Positions 25,825-39,270 are shown, counted from the stretch's first letter. The stretch: DNA of 64,000 bases from Serinus canaria (GCF_022539315.1 NC_066316.1:10183501-10247500); one strand, 5' to 3'. Numbers and translations are program-made. The notes: a model not told the origin generated them from the letters alone.

Positions 25825-28434
25825 CTGCATTTTTTCTCCATTGTTAGACTATTACCCTTATATTCTGACCATAAAATAATTGGCTAATGAAATTTCACTT
25901 TAATCAGCACATTTTGATTTAATTTTTGTAGCTTATTTAAGATATTAGATTATTTAGATTGCTTATGTCTCTTTGCTTTCTATAAATTTACAGTTATGCT
26001 CTTTTAATGAGAAACAGCATTAACTATAAATGACAATTTACTTTCTTACAGGCTCTTTTTGTATTTTAAGTGATGCCTAAAAGTGCTCAGATTAGCAGTT
26101 CTGAATTTCCCCTCAAAGATAGACTTGATATTTATGCAGTGGTCCTGATTCTGTCATTATCTGTGTTAACTGCTTAACATCCTGAATTTAAAATCTATAC
26201 CTTCAAGTGGAGTTTTTTTGGAGGAATGGTGTTTTTGTACACAACAGAGCACAAAATCTGACCTCTTATATAGGAAATATTTTTTCAATAAGTCAAGAAA
26301 TGTGACTATTTCAGGTGGAAATTGTGATTTGCTTTTATTGAGAATGCTTTTGGGAACAAAGCATTACTAAGTGATAAATATGTCAGGAAAAAAGGCAGAA
26401 TCTTGACTCTTAGTGGCCAAACCTGTAGGCATTTGCCAGAAGTGTTTTCAAGCCTGTACATAAACTTTCTCCTGTCTCCTCCCTCTGGTCTTCCTGTCTC
26501 TTGAGACCTCTTACTCTACAGTTACTCATTTCCAACAGAGAAGATTCCATTTGGAGCAGTTTCTTATTTTACTCCATGGGCTTTAAAATCCCCTATGTAA
26601 AAATCTTCTCCCTTCCTTTACAGCTGGGTTAGTGTGGTTTAGTTTAGCATTGCAGCTGTTCATATTTCTCTTTATGGGACATTTCTTTGGCTTTGTTTTT
26701 CTGTCTCATGTTTTTTTTGTGGGAACTTGCCCAGAGTGGGAGTTGCAACAAATTAATTTTCCTGAAATGCAATTCTGAGAGGGCTGCACCAGATGAGAGA
26801 GAATATGAGAGGGTCTCCATTACTGTGTTTATAGCTACCTGTGGCTATTGATCACTAACTAATCTTCTTAGAAGTATCATTTCAATTTTCCTTTTTCAGT
26901 GTGGACTAAGCAGCGTTGCCAACACACATTTTTCTCTGTCAGACATCACAGTAAGTATGTGGCAGACAAAAAGTTTGAAAGCCATCTCCTCAGATTGCTG
27001 TTTAAAAAAGACTTTTGAATGATTCCATTGGAGGTGTCATGCTTACTGGCACTGAAAAATTTGAATTTTTGAAAGGGAGTTAGATATTTTCTACCAACCT
27101 GTGCTGAGCACCTACACATCCTGATGGGAAAGCTGGTGAAAATTAAGTCAGAAAAAACAGGCAAATGTATAGAGACACTTGAGATTTGGAAGTGGCACAT
27201 GAACAGTATGAAATGCTTAAAAGCAAAGGGCAACATCTTAAAGATCAGTGGGAGAAAGAGTGTGGGTCCATGTTTTGCCAGGGACAATGGTGGGAGACTT
27301 TCTGTGCTCTGAATGTCTCTCCTGGTTTTGGTCCATGGGACATTTATTTCCTTGTTTCTAGTGCTACAGGAAAATGCTGTCTGAGCATCTTTGGTGGAAG
27401 TTCAGTGGCCTCCTTTGTAGGACTGTCCATCCCAATCCTCACAAAACTGGAGGAACTTCCTGGGACATGGTTTATCACTGGAAGGGAGAGCTGAGCTCTC
27501 AAGTGCTGTGGTGTTCACAGCCAGTTTGTTTGCACTGATTTATCAAGAGTTGAGCAAGCCTGGTGGGGTGGAATTCCAGAGATGGGTTATGGCACATAAA
27601 ATTCTATAGGGAGCATGGGAAGGGAAAGGTTCTTCATCCAAGAAGCTGCTTGGGAGGGACTTCAAGAGCTGTGGGAGCAAGAGATTGCACTGAAATCTGT
27701 CCTGGAGGCTGCAGCAGGCTCCAGACAGTGCAGTTCTCTGTTTTCATGTGTAAAAATCATAGAAAATCCTCAGTCCTTCCTCATGTTCCCCCTGCTGTTA
27801 GAGCTTTCTGTGATTGGTTTTTGTGGGATCACCAACTTAGATTTGCAAGGCTGTGTGGGGAAAGAGTAAAGGTGTCAGGCAGGCACGCAGGAGGCACACC
27901 TACCCTTCAGGGCTTCCTACAGAAAGAGCTGCCCCTCCTGCTCTGCTCTCTCTCTGAGCAAAATAAAGCAAAATACAAACTTTGATGACACTGGGAGCCT
28001 CCAGACAGTGAAATGAGAATTCTTTGGTAAATAGCAGTAAATGCTACTTCAGTAGTAGCATTTCAAGAAGATGCATGTTCTGCACTCAAAGTAACAACAT
28101 TTGGTGAATTTGGATGTCTGTCACTCCTGCACCTTCCTTCAGCTGGTGTTTAGGTGAGAAGTGCATGTGCAGCACCTGTGGTCCAGCTGAGAGGTGCTAG
28201 GTTCCAAACCAACCTCCCCAGCTGCCTTCCAATAAATGAAAATTAAGGTATAGAGGTAAAAGAAATAAAGAAATGGTAGCAATCTTTCCAGATATCTCAT
28301 TGATACATATATCCATACATGTTTATCTCAGGGTGGCATATGTAAGAACAAAGCAAGTCACAGGTGGAAAAATCTGCCCTCACAAAAGAAATAATGCTGC
28401 AGGTGAAAGAAAAGAAGCTGAAGCTTGTAGAGAC

Positions 28435-28457
28435 AAAAAAAAAAAAAAAAAAAAAAA
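28435..28457 (+). repeat. Poly(A) run, 23 A
   Basis: Uninterrupted run of 23 A, followed by an A/C-rich tail (CAACCCAAAAAACCAACC). This is the longest A run in the window. The sequence before it is not recognised as a SINE or processed gene copy. Confidence 0.95.
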
Positions 28458-31400
28458 CAACCCAAAAAACCAACCATCTTTTCAAGCTATTAAAAGTTAT
28501 AGTAGATGCAGAGGGTATTTCAAAAGGTCCACCTGTAAATTTGGAAATAAAAATTTGGAATAGGCAGTTTCTTTCCTAGTCCAAGAATGAAAGAAGAGAT
28601 GAGTGTCAAGAGATCAAAGGGCACTTAGAGGATGTACAGCCTGGATGAGGGACAGGCAGGCAAGACAGAAAGCAGGATCAAAGGACACTAATGATGAAGA
28701 AGCTCTGCTTGCTATCTCCCATAAAGAAACACAGTGAGTCAGCAGAAGTTCAGAGGGTATTAAAAGGAAAAATCTAAAAGGAGATCACATTAGAAGAAAG
28801 CTCCATGTATTTCTTGCCCATCAGGGAACATATTAATAAAGGGACACAGCAACATTCATGCACAAGTTTTTAAAGTGCAGGGGCCTTTGGATTTCAAGCT
28901 ATGGATTTAAAAGCCTTGAAGAGAGCAGTCTGAAAAAAGGTAAAGCAGCCAGCACATTAATTGACAGTCCCATTACAGGGCTTGGTGGAGCCTTGTTTGG
29001 AGTGCTTTGAGTTCAGTTCTGTTCCCAGCTAATGCCCTGTTGTCATTAAATACAAATGGTGCATGTGTTTATTTTCTGTTATTTCGTTTTCCTCTGAGGC
29101 AATGACAGAAATATTACTCTTGTCTACTTATGGGTAGTAAAGCTGCTTCCCACAAGTCTATTGATGAGCAAGAGGATGTGCCAGGGAAAAGAACCTTCAA
29201 ATTGTACTCTGGAAACACACTTAATTAAGGATATCAAAGACATGATTAGAATAATTAGGAAATTGCTCACTATAATATTTAGCACTGAAGCAATTTGTGA
29301 TTGTCATCCATTGGCCCCAGAGGACCTCCTGCATAGGAAGGCAGCCTCCTTCTTGCTGTTTTTGAGATCCTGTTTGTTTGGGTCAGTGAGTGACACGTGC
29401 AGGGCTGTGCTGCAACTCCAGCAGAAAGCTGGGAACCCAATCCACACCTGAGTCTGGAAAGAAAGGAGGGAAATGGGCCATTTTGGAAAAATTGCAGTTA
29501 AACCTTGTAGGCAGTCTAGAAGGAACATTGTTGGGAAATATTAAATGATTACCTCTGGAATAGGGTAAGGAAAAAACCAACATGACAATTCTTCCCTGAA
29601 ACAAAGATTCTGCTGTCTTTACATTAATCTCCACCTCCATCTGCAGGCCATGCAGGCAGTATGGTGTGTCAGGGGAGAGGACACATTTCAGAAAATTCAT
29701 TGCACTGTTCCTTGAAATGAAATGTATTTTCTAAAGCCTTGGGAGATTGATGGGAGAGCTGTTTCTGCAAACATATGTAAAAATCCCTGTATAGGGTTTT
29801 CTCTTTTCAGTGTGTGTATGCCACAAATTGTCATGGAGCAGGCATTAACAGCAATTTGGGGAACTTACACTGCAGGGTGCTGGGTCAGTTCATGCAGCTG
29901 AGGATCTGCTTGTCTCTTTTGTACTAAATCCCCCTAGATATTTTTAGATTTGCTTCAATGAGTGAAACTTGCTCCTTGTCTAGCTATTTGTGGAATAGGT
30001 GTGGTTAATCAAGAGCGCTTTCTGCACAGTCTCACGTCTTTGTGCTTCTGTTTCTCTGTGTATGCCCTGAGGAATTTCTCCAAAATGCTGAATATAATCA
30101 CTGGGCCTTCTGTCTTTATTGCTTTCTGTTCCATTTCTCATAGGTGGCTTGCTTTTTGCTGCTAACCCAGATTTTTCTTGCTCTCTATTTCATGTTGAAT
30201 ACAATATGGAATGAAAACAGTTTAAAGAGAACCTAGAAATACAGAACTTCCTTAGCAATTATTCTGCTCTTTTATCTCCCTCAATTTTAATGCAATTGGG
30301 CTCCCTCCTTTTATCCCTGATCAGCGTTCTGCTGCTCTTACATCTCATTTTCCATATCTGCCCAAATCAGTTACTTTCTGATTTCCTGATTGTACTGTGT
30401 CTTTTCTCGAGTAAATTCTGCAGCTGTTTCAGTGAACTTTCCTATTAAAATATTATATTCCATTTTACCATCTCTTTTCACAGTCATGAGAGAAACTTCC
30501 TCCTCTATTTTCTATATCAAGTCCAAGATTATATCTCTATCATCCAAGTCTCCCATAGATTCTTGGCAAGTTGAAATTACCAAAACTATCAAATTGTACA
30601 GAACCATTTTTATTTAATGATTCAGATTTATAAAAGCATATGCTGAAACGGAGAGTTTTTAGTAACTTAAAAACTTAATTTATTTTTCTGTTGAATTGTG
30701 TTGTCCTGTTTGTTGATCTAAGTTGTGTGGCTATCCTTGAAATATGGCAGGATGCACTTTGCATGTTTATGTGATTTTTAAGTGAATTAAACTGTCTGAA
30801 TGAAAAGTTTCAATTTGGATGGAAATTTAATTTTAAGATCTTGAAATTTTAGCTCACTTTTAGGACAATGAGACATGGCAGTAATGAGATTGAAGACAAA
30901 ACCATGAAAAATATTAATGTGTCCAGTCTAATCACAGATGATACCTTCAGTCCATTTCTGCTGGTCAGAACCATGTGTGGAAGAAAAATCAGTCAAGTAA
31001 TAGAAAATCACTCCAGTTGTTTTAACAGAGAAATATTTTTTGCTGCTATGAGAAAAGATAACTTGACACATGAAATTAGAAAAATAAATTTAGGTTCTGT
31101 GTTGGAAGGCCAAAAGAAAATGGGGATAGGCCAGTTGACACTGCCTGAGGATCCAGCCTTGAAATGAGGCAACATAAAGGGAAAAAATGTACACACTGCA
31201 GCTAAAGTAGAGGTTGATAAAGTGAGAACAGAGGGAAAGTAATAGTGCCAGTGCTACAAAAGAGATTTAATAGGGGTTTGAAACTGAACTGCACAGTTAT
31301 TGATAGCACATCATCAGCCTGAGGTGCTTTTTCATTATGGCCCAGCTGGTTAGAGGAAAGAGCATGAAGAGATTGAGGAAGGCATTTTTAACAGTGGCCC

Positions 31401-33972
31401 ATAGGGCTAATGCAGCATTCCCTAAACAAACAATGGCTTTTGAGATAGAAAAAAAAAAAAGAGTTGTAATGGAAGAAACTTCACCCTGATAAGATGCATT
31501 TCAAACCAAACCAAACACTGATATATAATGGTAATAAGCCACACATTTATCCAAGGTATAAATCTGAGCCCTATGGGTAAATTTTGCTCCTTTCCTTTTA
31601 TGTTTAATTTCCCTCCTTAGCCATAATTTCCACATTTTTACTTAGATCACAAACAGCTGGTGTAGAAAAGGTATATTTGAGTATTAGTAGAAACAACCAA
31701 GGTCATAAAAATTATTTAAAATTTAGGAAAGACCCCCAGCAACATGTGCCTTGAAACTGGAGAAAAGTTATGTCTGAGCCAGTTATGTCTTCTTTTCTAT
31801 TTGTAAGAGCTATTAAATCATGTGACTCCCAGGGCAGAAAGAGTAAATGGGTTTATCTTGGTGGAAGCCCCACAGATTGATATTTTAGAGCTCTAGTGGC
31901 TGAGCACTGGGGTATTCATTTAGAGTATCAGTGTTTTCCATCTTTTCCAGAGCTTCCCCTGGAGAAACAAACCTCTTAGCAATGAAGAGACTTTTACCTT
32001 TGTAAAATCATTGAGCAGGGGGGATTTTCCTCCCTTCTTCGTTTTAGTCTCAAAATTAAACGTTTAAGAGTTCACAGCTCTGGGAAGTGACTTTGCAAAC
32101 TGGATTATTTCAAGTTCTTGAAGCTGCATGATGTCAAAGTGCACTGATTGACCAGACCACCTCCACCTGCTAGTACAGTTTGAATGGAATTTGTTAGGTC
32201 CTAGACTGAAGCATGTTTTCCACCTGGTTTCCAAAATGCTGATTGGTTTACAGTTGATTCTTGTACCTTAATATAATATTGCATTTTGTAAGATGGGTCA
32301 CTGATAAATCAAAGAGAATTGTTTGCATTCATATAATTATTTGAATGAGAAGTTTCAGACTCTTATTCTCCATTCTCAGAAAATTTTCAGTCTTGAATCT
32401 TAATAGTAAAGAAAGCAGAACTGCCAAAGCATAACAAAATTCCCCAATCAAACCACCCCAAAACTAATCAGTCAGAGTTCAATTTAAAGGCCATTTATTA
32501 AGTATTTATGGAGCAAAAGCAAACAGAGATGTGTAAGAAATTTCAAGAGACTGGTTTGCTAAACTGGTAGGAAATTTCATTCCTAAAGCTTTGCCCTTTT
32601 GGAGAAAAATAGGGTTGTAGGCCTTATTTTTCAGATGATTTGGATGCAGCCCTCACTCTGGAATATCTGTGAGTTGCTAATAACCTCTGTAGCTATCTAC
32701 TACATCTGTTTGCAGCGAGTAGAACTTTGTGTACCCAGTAATTTGTCATTACACGGTGAGGAAAGAGAGCTCTGAACACCTGTAGTAACTGCAATGGTTG
32801 TAATTATGCTAAATCCATAAATATATCAAATAAACTGTTTGATGTTCCTCCTTTTCACTGTATTCAGTAGAAAGGAACATGAAATGACCTTCTGGTGATT
32901 AGAGTAACAAGTGCTCTTACAACCCCAATATGTGCTTAATGTATCATGCAAGCTTTGTGATGATGTATATTCTGGCATTGGATGAAAATGCTGCCAAACA
33001 GTATGAAAAGGAGCTATGTTTAACATCAGATGAAAGGAAATAATGGAAGGAAAGAGAAAAGGCTGGCATTTTATAGCTACCTGGCTTTGGAGTGTATGAT
33101 TGCTTGTTATTTTTACCACTGAATCACCTCATCACTGACTGACCTCTTTCAGGTCACAACATAATGTCCACATGACAGTATCTAACATCAGTTTTGTCCT
33201 TATTGTATATAATTTACAAGTTAGAAGTGTAATTTCAGTGAATATTGGACAAGTCCTCTATTGCTTTTGGTATAAAGGTAAAAAAACTTGCCTGGCACCT
33301 ATAGCAATGTCTTATTCCATGAAAAGGTTCACCCACACCTGAGTAACTCCTGTCTTCTGATTAATATTCTGCCTGTTTTATGTTGTCTGTAAGTGGATGT
33401 TTTTGGCTTGTCATCTTCTTCTCTTGGCCTATTTGTTGTGAATCTCCTACTTTTTAGCAGGGAGCCAGTAATTATTCAGGGCTTTATGAAATCCAGTTCT
33501 TTTTACTGTAACATCTATAAAGCTGATTACAGAATATCTATTCATGCCAATGAAAATTTTAATACTTTAGAGCACTTATGCCAATTGTACATTAATTATT
33601 AATGTCATTTACTAGAACACAGTTGTTGTTCTGCAGATGACCCTACTCACTGAAGTGCTAGAATATACTGATTTTCTTTAGAATAGCAGATATTGCCAAA
33701 AATTCCCTTTTTGCTTGCCTATTCCTACTATCCTGCACTGTGAGCTCATCTGTCCTGTTGGATCTGGTAGATCTGTTGTTAAAATCACCACTGTAAATCC
33801 AGTAGGGTTTAAATATTTTTTCTCATACTCAGGCAGTGTTGCTTACACCCCAAGAGCTCTGGTGACCTTTGGCATGACAGAAATTTGTTAAGTACTGCTT
33901 GTCCTGCACATAGCATGTGTGAAGACCCTCACATTTTATCTTTGTAAGCAATTATTTGAGGCCTTAGGACAA

Positions 33973-34016
33973 CTCTTTCCTTCTTTTCCCTTTTCCCCTT
34001 TTCCTTTTCCTTCTTT
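33973..34016 (+). repeat. Pure pyrimidine tract with near-mirror symmetry
   Basis: Forty-four consecutive C or T bases. The tract is roughly mirror-symmetric about the CCCC at 33995-33998: on both sides it reads TTTT, then two or three C, then TTTT, then one or two C. Mirror-symmetric homopurine-homopyrimidine DNA can form intramolecular triplexes (H-DNA); whether this one does is not shown. Confidence 0.85.
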
Positions 34017-36217
34017 GCTTTTCCATATCATAGGCCGTTTCTCTGCTCTTGAAGTGTCAGATTCCCTTCTTCTGATGTATTTCCTTGGAGAGAGGAAGAA
34101 ATTACTTTCAGAAGACAAGCCAGCTGACAAGAGGTGGGATTTTAAAAGTCACAGGCAGGGCTATTGGAAAGAAGAGTGCCTTGGTGAGGGCAGAAGGAGC
34201 AATGACTGATCTTTGGGGGAATCCAGTGCACTTTGTAGTGGCTCTGGATTAATGCAGCCAAATCTCAATTGGTTCTCATGATCCATGTGCTCTGCTGCCT
34301 GAGGAATACTCTACTATTAAGAGTCTTGCACATAGATCAACTGAGCTACAAATCAGCTTTTTTTCCTCTGAAGTAACACCCAAAATGACACATAATGACA
34401 GGCAGAGCAGCAGAACAAAAATTTGATGCTTGCCCAGGTTCCCTCATGCTCTGCTATTCTTCACAGGGTTTGTATGACCTTTTCTTCTGCTCTGCACATC
34501 CACTTTTGCAAATGGGCAGCATCTCCCTTCAGGGACATGCAGGGAAGGGCTGGCAAGTCCTGCCTGCCTCTTTTGTCACCCAGCAAGGTCTCTGTTGTAC
34601 TGAGCCCCTGTGCAGTTTGACAGGAATAGGTGAGAGACAGCCTCTTTTCTCGAAGAGAGGAATGAAGTCATGCTGTGTTTCACTTGCTATGTTTTTCACC
34701 TCAAGAGATTATTACAGAATACTTTCCACAACCCTTTCATGTTCTGGAATTTTAGGATCAAAGGGTCTCTGGCTATTTCTAAAACAGATTGAATGAGGGC
34801 AGACTCATGAATTGTCCATGAAATAAAAATAGATGTGAGCGATTGTTATTTGGAAGAGTCTGTTGGGATTCAGAGAAGAGCTAGGAATGTGAACACACAA
34901 GCTGAAGAGGAGAACACTTTGTTGGTTTTGTTATAAAGGAGATTGTAGAAAGGATTCCTGCTACAACTGCATATGCATTCATACAGGAAGTTCTACCTGT
35001 CTTTCTCAACCTATTGCCTGTATCCTTATCTACTGATTTTCCACAGTATTTTTCACTACACTAATCAGATGGGTTTTAATTTTGTTTCTGAAAGGACTTT
35101 CAATGTGTTCTAGCAAGGTTTTAGTCTGTTATCTTACTTTATGCATTATGGTGTACTTTTGCCTTCTCCAAGCTTTTACCAGGCCATAGTCTGCAGCCTT
35201 CAAATCCAAGCTTGACTTAAGGTCAGTTTTTAAAAGGTGATAGTTCCAATCACAGCCAGCAGGAAGATAATCCTGGTGCGGCCACAGGGACCCAGCACCA
35301 TCCTGAACTTGCTCTCCTTTCCTGAGGCATGTCTCCAGTGCTGGTGGCACAAAGGTGGCCCAACTTTCATGTGTTCCTTCATGCAAGCAGCTGTTAAAAT
35401 CATGCCAGGAGGCATTATAATAATAATGATTCCAGGAGCAGTGTGCCCCTCCATAACCTCAGCTGGAGGGCAGGATAAATTGTAGTACATTTTAGTTAGG
35501 AGTTTAAAGTCAGTGGAGTATATGATACAGCACCTTTCCATGCAGGTGCCTCCCATATGGATGCCTGCCAAGCTGTGGCTCTGCTGACTCACCTGTTTAA
35601 CAGGGGCCTTGCCTGTCAAGAGCAATCCCTGATAAACTGGATTTGTGCTCTGTAATCAAGGTGTGGCAAGAAAGCAAGCACATGTCTCTCTGATGCTAAT
35701 GGAAAATCTTTGATTGGAAAGAAGAATCAGGATTAGTGAGTGTGTGAAGCCATTCCCCCAGATCTCTGCCACCAAAACAGTCTGTTTTACTTCATGTCCA
35801 CTGATGGGACTGTGTGTAACATTCTCCTCTGTTCCCGAGTCTGTATAAGTAAATCTCTGTTATGAGTCCTTGCAGCATTTCTTGGATCAGACAAATATCA
35901 CATGTCTTTATTCTGTGCTGTCAGTGTAGTGAGACAGTCAGACCCCACCCATCTGTCAGCCCACTATGAATTTTGTTTAGGTTTTGGCTGCTGGGATCAT
36001 GCATAGGACTCCCACTGGCAGCACAGCAGACCTAATTCCAAATTTAAAAGAATTTCACATGCTCCTGAAGGAATTTTAGATGTTCCTGTAGCAAGAAGTA
36101 ACATCTCTTATAATCCAATAAATGGCTCTTCCCCTACTGATACTCTTCATTTCTCATGTGAGAGAAGTATGAAAGGAGAACATTTTTCTTATTTTAGGAA
36201 TTTGCCAATCTTTGTGG

Positions 36218-36260
36218 AATCATAGATCAGAGGCATGGAAGAGACTAGTGAAATCTAATG
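36218..36260 (-). mobile_element. Possible CR1 3'-end relic
   Basis: GGAATCATAGATCAGAGGCA followed by TGGAAGAGACTAGTGAAATC resembles the reversed CR1 end (AATCATAGAATCA...GGTTGGAAGAGACCT). The stretch is only about 40 bp and degenerate, so it may be coincidence. Confidence 0.35.
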
Positions 36261-36624
36261 AAGAATGAAATGCATGACAGCATCATGCAATGAGGAGCCA
36301 TATGATCATTTCAGCTAGCTGGTGCATGCTGGTGAAATGTAGTTATTGTTTTCTCTGTCATCTGTTTCACAGCTCTTCCTATCTCCTCACCTTTAATTAT
36401 CATTCTGCTGGGGTTCTGCCTAAGAAAGCAGAGCCATCTGGGGAAATCAGCATTGCTTCACTCAGTCTCGGCTGGAATTAAAATGATCTGCTGTGAAGAC
36501 GAAGGAAAAAAAAGTCCAAAATATCTTGTCTAGGGGATTAACCAGAATTGTTGACCAGCTCCTACAGTTCAGTATAAGAAAGATATTTTATTTAATTAGA
36601 TACTGGAATGTACTCTAACATTAC

Positions 36625-36646
36625 AAAAAAAAAAAAAAAAAAAAAA
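36625..36646 (+). repeat. Poly(A) run, 22 A
   Basis: Twenty-two consecutive A, followed by GGAAGGTAGGTAGATG. No retroelement body is recognised upstream. Confidence 0.95.
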
Positions 36647-38946
36647 GGAAGGTAGGTAGATGAAAGTTTGCTCCTATTTTTATGTAGCAGACATGCTGTC
36701 ACAAAATCACAGTGCATGTGTGCTTTAATGAAAGCCCATGAATCGTTCCTACTTATAAAGATGACAGGATGAGGCCAGCATCTGTTAAAATCAGTGAAAT
36801 ATATTAATTCTCATTCTTAAATCATGACCTCATATTCCCAGGCCTGCAGAAATGGAGGATGTGCAGTAAATTAGTCCCACAGCCTTTTACCTCTGAGCCT
36901 GGACCCTGCTGAGGCCACCAGTGGAAATGAATCTGTGTCTCCATCTGAAGCAAGTCCCCTCAGAGTATTTACTGCCATCACAAAAGTGCTTTGGCATTGG
37001 GACAATTTGACCTGATTAATTGTCACTGTTCAAAGAGAGCAGAGGATAGCCAGAGCAGAGAGAGAGCTCTTGTGGTGTCTGGGAGGCTGCACTGCTCAAC
37101 TCGTGTTGCTGCTGTCAGGTCTAGACTTCCAAAGCACAGGGGAAGTTAATACCAACAAAAATGTTCCTGTGGGTGGAGGAGAAGGATGAACAACAAATAG
37201 CAGCACCCAGTCCTAAACAACCATGTATCAAACATTGCCATCTTAAGTGAGGCTTGCTGCTTATCACTTTAATTTGTCTCATAAAATAATCAGTCCAAGA
37301 ATACATTGGCTAAATTATTGAGTAATGTGAGAATTAAAGACACCTCAGGAAACAGCGTTAAATGAATAATTCTCTGAGCACTGGAGCAAATGAGACCTGA
37401 GAGATGTTTTATGAATTTGTCTCCACTGCTTTGACAGGATAGAATTTATTTAAAAGGGAGTTTTTCCTGTTGGGATGCTTCTGTCATTTGGCTGCTGTGC
37501 AGATCCTGTGGTACTTGGTAATGACTTGGTTGGTAGTGTGACCCTTGGTGAGGACTGCAGTGTCTCTCTCTTCTAGCCAGGCTCAGCCATGAAACATCTG
37601 GCAGTGCAATGCAGCCTGCACAGCTGGGGTAAACAGGAATCAGAGCCTTTACTCAGTCCTGCTTTCTTTATTTTAATTTTTTTTTAAATTACTTGTATTG
37701 CACGTAATTGTTCTGGCTGCAGTGAGGCAGAAAAGTAAAATAAAAGTAAAGACCTGGATGGGAGAAAACCCCAAGCTCTCCACCATAAAGGCAGTGTGGG
37801 TGCTACTTGCAGATTATTTAGCCACGAGAACTTGAGTACAGCCTTTCTGTCAAATTTAGGTGAACATGCTCAAAAGATGGTAACTGACAGATTTTGTCAC
37901 TGCATGGTAAGATAAATAATCAATAAATGAAGATAAGCCATTGTGCAGAAGCTGGAGGAAGGTCATATATCCCTGCTTTTACCCCTTTTAGTGAGTTGGG
38001 GCATAGCAAGGAAAATCTGCCAGTTTCTGGAAAACAAATATGAGACTCGTTAAGTCAGTCTCATTAAATCTTACAATCATGGCTTCCATGCAGTGCTAGT
38101 GAGGAAAGTGTTTTAACTGATAAAAACCCCCAAAGGTACTATCAGCAGTACCACAAGATAAGACTTTTTATTTGTTTCTTTCTTGCCTGTTACTTGATGC
38201 AGAGCTGGAAGGAGACTGCAGTGTTTCACTGCACAAGAAGGTCATAAAAATTTCTGAAATTGTCAGGAAATGTATGGATATGGAAAGAGTGTTATCACCC
38301 ATCAGATTTTGTAGCAGCTGAGCAGAACTCCTGAGAAAGGAGTAGCTTTCCTCTGCCAAAACCACTGGCTAGCTGGCTGCCCTCAGTAGGAGTTCCTGGC
38401 AAATGAAAACAGCAGAGGGAAGAAAGATCCACTGAAATGATATTCCTAAAATTTGACAGCAATACAAGAATATTCCATCCAAATGTGAGTAGGCATTTTT
38501 TCCTTTTCCTCATTTACTGTCTGCCTGTTTTGATGTGATTTGGTTTAAGTTGCAAAGTTATTTTATATTTTATGGAAGTATGTATTTATAAAATTACATG
38601 TATTTTTTAATAATTAAATAGGTATTTATTACATGCATTATCTGAAATAAAGCAGCATATAGCAGTGAGTTCATTTAGCACAGGCATCCAGAGGGACATG
38701 GATGTTTAGGAAAGATGCTCCATTCCCTGAGCAGCTCAAAATCCATGGAAGTGCCCCACATCAGATATAGCCTGGCCTGAGTGGAGGAAGGGCAGTGTAG
38801 GGAAGTCAGGGATGGGAGTACAATTATGGGTCAATGATGAAACATAAAAGTTTATTATGAAGAAGCTGTAGAATGAATGGATGTTACTGAAGCTTGTGTC
38901 TGCAGCTTTCCTGAGCCTGCTTTGCCACTCACTCAGGCATCTTCCT

Positions 38947-39030
38947 ATTGTTGCCCAGAGAAGGCAGGGATGCCCATCCCTGGAAGTGTTCAAGACCAGG
39001 TTAGGTGGGGCCCTGAGCAACCTGGTCTAA
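38947..39030 (+). mobile_element. CR1 LINE fragment abutting a repeat cluster
   Basis: ATTGTTGCCCAGAGAAGGCA, the ATGCCCATCCCTGGAAGTGT block, TCAAGACCAGGTTAGGTGGG and GCCCTGAGCAACCTGGTCTA follow the CR1 3' region in plus orientation. The match stops abruptly at 39029-39030, exactly where the 30-bp inverted-repeat arm begins. The usual 3' continuation and octamers are missing, so the junction looks like a break or insertion point. Confidence 0.85.
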
Positions 39031-39154
39031 CCAGAACTGACAACTCTGGCTGGCCTTGGAGGAGGAGAGGCTTTAAACCCTGGAACTCAGTGCCTTGGGG
39101 GAAGATTCTAGGAGTCCCCAGGAGTCCAAGGCCAGCCAGAGTTGTCAGTTCTGG
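39031..39154. repeat. Perfect 30-bp inverted repeat, 64-bp spacer
   Basis: The 30 bases at 39031-39060 are the exact reverse complement of 39125-39154. The right arm is part of the first full copy of the tandem repeat that follows; it contains TCCAAGGCCAGCCAGAG. The left arm is therefore an inverted partial copy of that repeat, placed directly after the truncated CR1. Arms of this length with no mismatch can form a hairpin or cruciform and indicate a recent inversion-duplication or active gene conversion, because the neighbouring direct copies have diverged. Confidence 0.95.
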
Positions 39155-39270
39155 CAGCTTTGGTCTGGGAGAAATCCTGTGATGTTTGAAATTTTTGGAG
39201 ACAGAATCCCACTTGGGGCCATGTGCTCCTGACAACCAATATCAGCCCTTTTCTGTAGGCAAGAAAAGCC
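39081..39270 (+). repeat. Unclassified ~190-bp tandem repeat, copy A
   Basis: First direct copy of a repeat unit found four times. Landmarks in order are a CTCAGTGCCTTGGGGG segment (39084 on), GAGTCCAAGGCCAGCCAGAG (39123 on), GCAGCTTTGGTCTGGGAG, AGACAGAATCCCACTT and TATCAGCCCTTTTC (39240). The copy is G+C-richer than the surroundings. I do not recognise the family. The unit length is not a multiple of three, so it is not an in-frame coding repeat. Confidence 0.85.

Larger units (their letters stand above)
24946..33972. other. Long unique non-coding stretch
   Basis: About 9 kb without a supportable gene. There are poly(A) runs at 25807-25824 (18 A) and 28435-28457 (23 A). A cluster of overlapping plus-strand frames spans 27124-27985 (up to 140 codons) and ends near an AATAAA at about 27961; no protein family is recognised. 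A stretch at about 28985-29025 faintly resembles a CR1 coding segment, too weakly to call. The rest is AT-rich unique sequence. Confidence 0.55.
34017..38946. other. Unique non-coding stretch
   Basis: No supportable gene. A somewhat GC-richer segment at about 35230-35630 has a 131-codon minus frame and an 82-codon plus frame without recognisable domains. There is an A22 run at 36625-36646 and an AT-rich island at 38560-38650. A weak CR1 relic is listed separately. Confidence 0.55.

Noticed and set aside
26160..26190. GTTAACTGCTTAAC as an HNF1 site
   Set aside because: Half-site spacing is one base too long for the HNF1 consensus.
28985..29025. Resemblance to a CR1 coding segment (GAGTACTGTGTTCAGTTCTGG-like)
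   Set aside because: About 30 bp of partial similarity, with no support on either side.
35230..35630. 131-codon minus frame and 82-codon plus frame in a GC-richer segment
   Set aside because: Both strands are open over the same bases, with no domain and no convincing splice boundaries.
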